From contig JAKPQU010000522.1 of the NCBI GenBank assembly GCA_029555925.1, positions 1 through 10,023 on the forward strand: DNA of 10,023 nt, written 5' to 3'. The position numbers were made by a program, and so were the translations under genes. The notes beneath the pieces were generated by a model, which did not search any database, was not told where the DNA came from, and saw nothing but the letters and a program-made list of their open reading frames with translations. This stretch comes from Bacillota bacterium. Its GTDB lineage: Bacteria; Eremiobacterota; SpSt-956; JAKJGF01. This document shows positions 6,420-10,023 of the stretch, one piece after another (the first letter of the stretch is position 1; the number at the start of each line of letters is the position of its first letter).

Positions 6420-9400
6420 TCAAAACTTCATATATTCGTCATCCTCACTGTCTTTTGCCGTAAGGCTGAGCATGACCCCTTTCCCAAGTGATTTCACATT
6501 GGCTGGTTCTTTTACTTTTTTAGCATGGGCTGTAAAAATCCTGTCGTCTTTTTTTCTGCGATCTGTCTTTCCACCTTTCCTGTCCGAAATTTGTTCTTCT
6601 ACATTGAAAAAGCTTATAAGTTCCTGAAGTTGTTCTGCCTGAGACAAAAGTTCTTCCGATGTGGCAGACATCTGTTCGGAAGCACCGGCATTATGCTGTA
6701 TTACCTGATCTAACTGATGTATTGCCATATTAATCTGTTCGGCTCCCACATTCTGTTCATTACTGGCAGAACTTATCTCACGAACAAGATCCGCCGTTTT
6801 CTGTATGGCCGGCACCATCCGGGTTAACATCTCTCCGGCCCGTTCTGCCACTTCTACACTTACAGTAGACAGCTTGCTTATTTCCTGTGCTGCCATCTGA
6901 CTTCTCTCGGCAAGACTTCTCACTTCTGAAGCAACAACAGCAAAGCCTTTTCCATGTTCACCTGCTCTTGCTGCTTCAATAGCGGCATTAAGGGCTAACA
7001 TATTTGTCTGACGGGCGATCTCTTCTATAATGGATATCTTCCCTGCTATTTCCTTCATTGCAACAACTGTCTCGGACACAGCATCTCCGCCTTCTTTTGC
7101 ATCTTCCGCTGCTTTAACAGCAATCTTCTGGGTCTGATTGGCATTATCTGCATTCTGTTTTATATTTGCAGTCATTTCTTCCATAGATGAAGAAACCTCT
7201 TCTGCAGAAGCAGATTGTTCTGTAGCACCCTGGGAAATCTGTTCCGAACTGGACGTCATCTGCTGACTTCCTGACGCCACATTATCTGCTGCCAGTTTAA
7301 CTTTTATAACTACGTCCTGGAGAGAAGCGACCATCTGTTTTAATGCCGCCATAAGTCTGTCATTTTCAGAACGTTCCTGAACACTTACAAGAAGATTGCC
7401 TTCTGCAATCTGTTCTGAAATAGTGGTTATATAATTAAATGAATTAATAAGTTCATTCAGGTTATTTTTAATTACATTGAAGTCACCTTTATATTCTGCG
7501 GTAATCTTTTCAGGCATATCTCCTTTGCTTATAAGATCTATATAACTGGCCGCCATATTAAGGGGATCTATTATTGCATCCAATATGTCATTTACTCCAA
7601 GTATAACTTTACTGTAGTCTCCCATATGTCTGGAGGCATCGGCACGGACATCCAGTTTACCATCAAGTGTTGCGCCGGATAATATATTTATATCTGAAAC
7701 AAGAGCACTGACAGCATGTTTTACCTTTAAAAGATTTTCATTAATTTTGAGGAAATTTTCTTTTTCTTTTTCTGTATATTGATTTCCTGACGACACCTCC
7801 GTACAAAGATTAAAATCTCCTCTTGCAAGGAGATCAAGATTACCTGCCAGGCGTTCTACTTCAATCTTCTGATATTCGGAAACTTTTTCCCTTGCTGTTA
7901 TATCCTGAACTACCTCTATATGTCCTACCTTTTCTCCTCTTGCATTATGTATATAAGACGTATCTACCTGGAAATTCATGCCCTTCTGTTCAAAAACCGT
8001 TTGAAGCTTGTTTCTTCTGAGTCCTGCAATACCGCAATTTTCTGTCCTGCATATGTTTGCATTCCAGTTACTGCAATGTTTTCCCAGAATATCTTTTCTC
8101 TTTACACCAAGGAAATTTTCCACAGGTTTATTTATAAAAGTCCAGTTCATATCCATATCTGTCACAGAGAGAGGAAATGGTATGGCATCAAGCAGTTGTT
8201 CATACCAGAATACCCTGTCCACAACTGTATCGAGAGTGCCGTTAATACCTTTTACCACCTCGCAGAAATGTCCCTGATGTTTGGACGCATCTGCTCTGGT
8301 ATCAAATTTACCTTCTATGGCACCGGAAGCAAGTTTATTTACATCTCCAAGAAGTATCTCTATTGCATCTATACAGGTATTTAAATTATTCTTAATCTCA
8401 TTAAAATCTCCACAGTACGTATCTGTAATTTTAGGAGGAATGTCACCTTTGGAAATTCTATCAACATATTCAGCAGCTACATTCAAAGGAGCTATAAGTG
8501 AATCAAGAAGGTGATTTACCCCTTCGATTATTGGTCTGAATTCAAAATTAATCTTTTCAGGGTCACCTCTCACATCCAGTTTACCTTCTATTGCAGCATC
8601 GGTTAATTTTTTTGTTTCACCTATAACATCATCAAGTATTAAGGCAATAGTGCGGGAAAAGGTTATAGAGAACACTATAAGAATAGCTATTGCAATAAAG
8701 CCTATAAAAATCAATATAAATTTCAAACGATTTATACCTGCAAATATCTCACTTTCCGGTACAATACTTATAAGACCAAATCCGCCTGTCTTTACAGGTG
8801 TATAAAACAATACGGACTTTTTCCCGGTAACAGGATAATAAAGTTCTTTATACCCTTCTTTGCCCTGTTTCAAATTACCGGCTATATCTTTCAGTGCTGG
8901 AGCATTAAATTTATCTGCCACATCATAAAGTGTCTGTTTACCTATAAAACTTTTATCGCTGGCAGACACTATAATACCTGTGTTGCTTATAAGGATACAG
9001 TTACCTGTATCAAACAATTTAATCTTACTTATTACCTCATCCATATGAGCAAGACCTACATCAACACCTGCAATGCCTACAAACTGTCCCTGTCTCATTA
9101 CGGGAGAGACATAGCTCATCAGCAGAATCCCCTGATACAGATAAGGTTCAATAACCTTTTCCTTTCCTGTTTTCTTTGGCAACTGATAATAATCTCCCGC
9201 ACCGGGAACATCGTAATCTATAAGTGGATCGAGAGTTATATTACCGGTCAATTTATTCCAGTAAGGAATAAAACGCCCTGTTTTATCATGCCCTTTTTTA
9301 TTAATATAAGAACCATCTTTTCCGTCAAAAGCACCGGGTTCAAAACCTACATAGGTACCAAGTAAAAGAGGATTTTTTTCAAGGATATTTCTCAAGGTTT

Positions 9401-9677
9401 CACTTATTTCATCCCTGTTTGCAGAGGAGACCTTGTAGGTATCGAGAGTTGCGGCAAGGGTTGTAGCAATTGTTTTATAGCCGGTCATTTCTGCATTTAC
9501 GTCACCTGCATATTTCTTCGTTGTTTCCATTGCCTGCGAATAGGCCAGTTCTTTTTCCTGGGTACCTGTAATAAAAATTATTACACTTATCATAATTAAA
9601 AATAAAACCAGACCTCCAAGACCAAGGGATAATATTAACTTTGTTTTTATAGTCAGTTCATCCCAGTTAAAATTCAT
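6420..9677 (-). CDS. Methyl-accepting chemotaxis protein with dCache sensor, poly-HAMP array and PAS (MCP-2)
   Basis: A 1085-residue inner-membrane chemoreceptor. TM1 lies at about 14-37 and TM2 at about 319-340. The periplasmic part fits dCache_1: PYW near 138-140, a TLDPLIDYD stretch near 148-156, DYYQLPK near 162-168, IEPYLY near 176-181, SYVSPV near 188-193, and GVDVGL with D206. The R-x-W-Y signature of amino-acid-binding dCache domains is not seen; the matching place reads GDYY. The cytoplasm holds about seven HAMP-like modules (340-489 and 602-790) around a PAS domain (about 490-596) with C535, C543 and C548. The signalling hairpin is at about 791-1025, with [20 protein letters not shown] at 888-907. 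The C-terminus is EYMKF, a likely CheR/CheB tether after a charged linker. The ATG start has AGGAGG at 9-nt spacing and a sigma-28-like promoter upstream. It is first in the cluster, with a 262-bp gap before the next gene. Confidence 0.96.
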   Translation of the reverse strand: MNFNWDELTIKTKLILSLGLGGLVLFLIMISVIIFITGTQEKELAYSQAMETTKKYAGDVNAEMTGYKTIATTLAATLDTYKVSSANRDEISETLRNILEKNPLLLGTYVGFEPGAFDGKDGSYINKKGHDKTGRFIPYWNKLTGNITLDPLIDYDVPGAGDYYQLPKKTGKEKVIEPYLYQGILLMSYVSPVMRQGQFVGIAGVDVGLAHMDEVISKIKLFDTGNCILISNTGIIVSASDKSFIGKQTLYDVADKFNAPALKDIAGNLKQGKEGYKELYYPVTGKKSVLFYTPVKTGGFGLISIVPESEIFAGINRLKFILIFIGFIAIAILIVFSITFSRTIALILDDVIGETKKLTDAAIEGKLDVRGDPEKINFEFRPIIEGVNHLLDSLIAPLNVAAEYVDRISKGDIPPKITDTYCGDFNEIKNNLNTCIDAIEILLGDVNKLASGAIEGKFDTRADASKHQGHFCEVVKGINGTLDTVVDRVFWYEQLLDAIPFPLSVTDMDMNWTFINKPVENFLGVKRKDILGKHCSNWNANICRTENCGIAGLRRNKLQTVFEQKGMNFQVDTSYIHNARGEKVGHIEVVQDITAREKVSEYQKIEVERLAGNLDLLARGDFNLCTEVSSGNQYTEKEKENFLKINENLLKVKHAVSALVSDINILSGATLDGKLDVRADASRHMGDYSKVILGVNDILDAIIDPLNMAASYIDLISKGDMPEKITAEYKGDFNVIKNNLNELINSFNYITTISEQIAEGNLLVSVQERSENDRLMAALKQMVASLQDVVIKVKLAADNVASGSQQMTSSSEQISQGATEQSASAEEVSSSMEEMTANIKQNADNANQTQKIAVKAAEDAKEGGDAVSETVVAMKEIAGKISIIEEIARQTNMLALNAAIEAARAGEHGKGFAVVASEVRSLAERSQMAAQEISKLSTVSVEVAERAGEMLTRMVPAIQKTADLVREISSASNEQNVGAEQINMAIHQLDQVIQHNAGASEQMSATSEELLSQAEQLQELISFFNVEEQISDRKGGKTDRRKKDDRIFTAHAKKVKEPANVKSLGKGVMLSLTAKDSEDDEYMKF

Positions 9678-9686
9678 AAGTTTATA

Positions 9687-9692
9687 CCTCCT
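9687..9692 (-). promoter_or_regulatory. Ribosome binding site of MCP-2
   Basis: A perfect AGGAGG on the minus strand lies 9 nt before the ATG at 9677. It fixes the start, because the reading frame stays open for some distance upstream. Confidence 0.85.
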
Positions 9693-9720
9693 AAATTTAA
9701 ATAATATGTTAATAAATGTA

Positions 9721-9747
9721 ATATCGACAGAAAGGAAAGAAAATTTA
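9721..9747 (-). promoter_or_regulatory. Candidate sigma-28 (FliA) promoter for MCP-2
   Basis: The minus strand reads TAAATTTT (9747-9740), eleven bases, then GTCGATAT (9728-9721). The enterobacterial FliA consensus is TAAAGTTT-N11-GCCGATAA. The match is 7 of 8 in the -35 box and 6 of 8 in the -10 box, with exact spacing. The predicted start is near 9713, giving a leader of about 36 nt that contains the AGGAGG. FliA-type control of receptor genes is established in many flagellated bacteria; use of this site is inferred. Confidence 0.5.
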
Positions 9748-9766
9748 TAAGAAAATTAAAAAAATT

Positions 9767-9794
9767 GAAGGGTGAAGAGTGAAGGGTGAAGGGA
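9767..9794 (+). repeat. Four-copy heptamer tandem repeat (GAAGGGT type)
   Basis: Four adjacent 7-base units read GAAGGGT, GAAGAGT, GAAGGGT, GAAGGGA on the plus strand. The array lies about 20 bp upstream of the candidate sigma-28 -35 box. Short heptamer arrays of this kind occur between genes in many bacteria and can change copy number. No function is evident. Confidence 0.8.
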
Positions 9795-10023
9795 AAGAAA
9801 TTTTCTTACTGAACTGAACATAAGGGTCTGTAAAGAAATAGTCTCTTCAATTTTTAGGTTAGGTGTTGAGTTAGAAAGATTAAAACCTAAAATCCGGAAC
9901 CTGATTTTAAACGATACCGAATTTATTTTTCTCCAGAACCTGTAAAAATAAATATTACTTTTGGGTAGGTTCTAAGTACCGCTATAGGTAAATTAGTAAC
10001 CATTTATCAGCTTCTGCCTGACA
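9795..10023. other. Gene-free AT-rich stretch at the right edge
   Basis: No convincing reading frame, RNA gene or family motif is visible. Inverted repeats TTTTAGGTT/AACCTAAAA (9852-9860 and 9884-9892) and AGAACCT/AGGTTCT (9935-9941 and 9967-9973) could form hairpins with loops over 20 bases. A 13-codon open tail enters from the edge on the minus strand and stops at 9982-9984. It could be the end of an upstream gene, but it is too short to judge. Confidence 0.5.

Noticed and set aside
7920..8384. Plus-strand open frame of about 154 codons
   Set aside because: It lies fully inside MCP-2, antisense to conserved PAS and HAMP codons, with no ribosome site and unusual composition. It is a shadow of the real gene, as are all other plus-strand frames here.
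9045..9150. Amino-acid-binding motif in the MCP-2 dCache domain
   Set aside because: The R-x-W-Y part of the known signature is replaced by GDYY, so amino-acid sensing is not supported by the residues seen.
9960..10015. Possible c-di-GMP (GEMM) riboswitch piece, from GGGTAGGTT...ACCGCTATAGG
   Set aside because: The conserved CGCACAGGGCAAACC-type half is missing on both strands, and there is no adjacent gene in the right direction.
9982..10023. C-terminal end of an upstream minus-strand gene entering from the edge
   Set aside because: Only 13 codons before a stop, and other frames close as early. Not enough to call a gene.

Overview
The window holds a compact chemotaxis (che) locus. All four genes lie on the minus strand, so transcription runs from the right edge to the left. 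In that order they are: a double-Cache methyl-accepting chemotaxis protein (MCP-2, 9677 to 6420), a 70-residue cysteine-rich protein (6157 to 5945), the histidine kinase CheA (5967 to 3904), and a second, larger MCP (MCP-1, 3848 to 96). No cheW, cheY, cheR, cheB or cheD is present, so the rest of the pathway must be encoded elsewhere. No plus-strand gene, RNA gene, mobile element or CRISPR array is supported.

The base composition is AT-rich, especially between genes. The receptors have Cache sensors, long poly-HAMP arrays and cysteine-containing PAS domains. I associate this style with motile, environmental Gram-negative anaerobes of the Desulfobacterota/Nitrospirota/anammox-planctomycete kind, but the sequence alone does not fix the phylum. 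Candidate sigma-28 and sigma-54 promoters also suggest a flagellated Gram-negative organism.

Layout. 1-95: downstream spacer with an inverted repeat. 96-3848: MCP-1, with a Cache_3-Cache_2 type sensor, about ten HAMP-like modules, one PAS and the signalling hairpin. 3849-3903: short cheA/MCP-1 spacer with a strong Shine-Dalgarno that serves no nearby start, and a hairpin that covers the real ribosome site. 3904-5967: CheA, starting at GTG inside the end of the small gene. 5945-6157: Cys-rich small protein. 6158-6419: 262-bp AT-rich regulatory spacer with a sigma-54-like -24/-12 element and a cluster of TGTGAC-like direct repeats upstream of it. 6420-9677: MCP-2, with a dCache sensor, about seven HAMP-like modules, one PAS and the signalling hairpin. 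9678-10023: gene-free region with a good ribosome site, a sigma-28-like promoter and a heptamer tandem repeat.

How they work together (inference from family knowledge): the two receptors have different periplasmic sensors but nearly identical cytoplasmic signalling tips, so they probably share one array and feed the CheA encoded between them. Both end in a pentapeptide of the kind that tethers CheR/CheB (EYVRF, EYMKF). The small protein is translationally overlapped with CheA and may be a metal-binding or redox accessory. The most interesting items are this protein, the modular HAMP arrangement in which MCP-1 looks like MCP-2 plus one extra three-HAMP cassette, the cysteine motif shared by both PAS domains, and the apparent use of sigma-28 for the first receptor but sigma-54 for the kinase unit.
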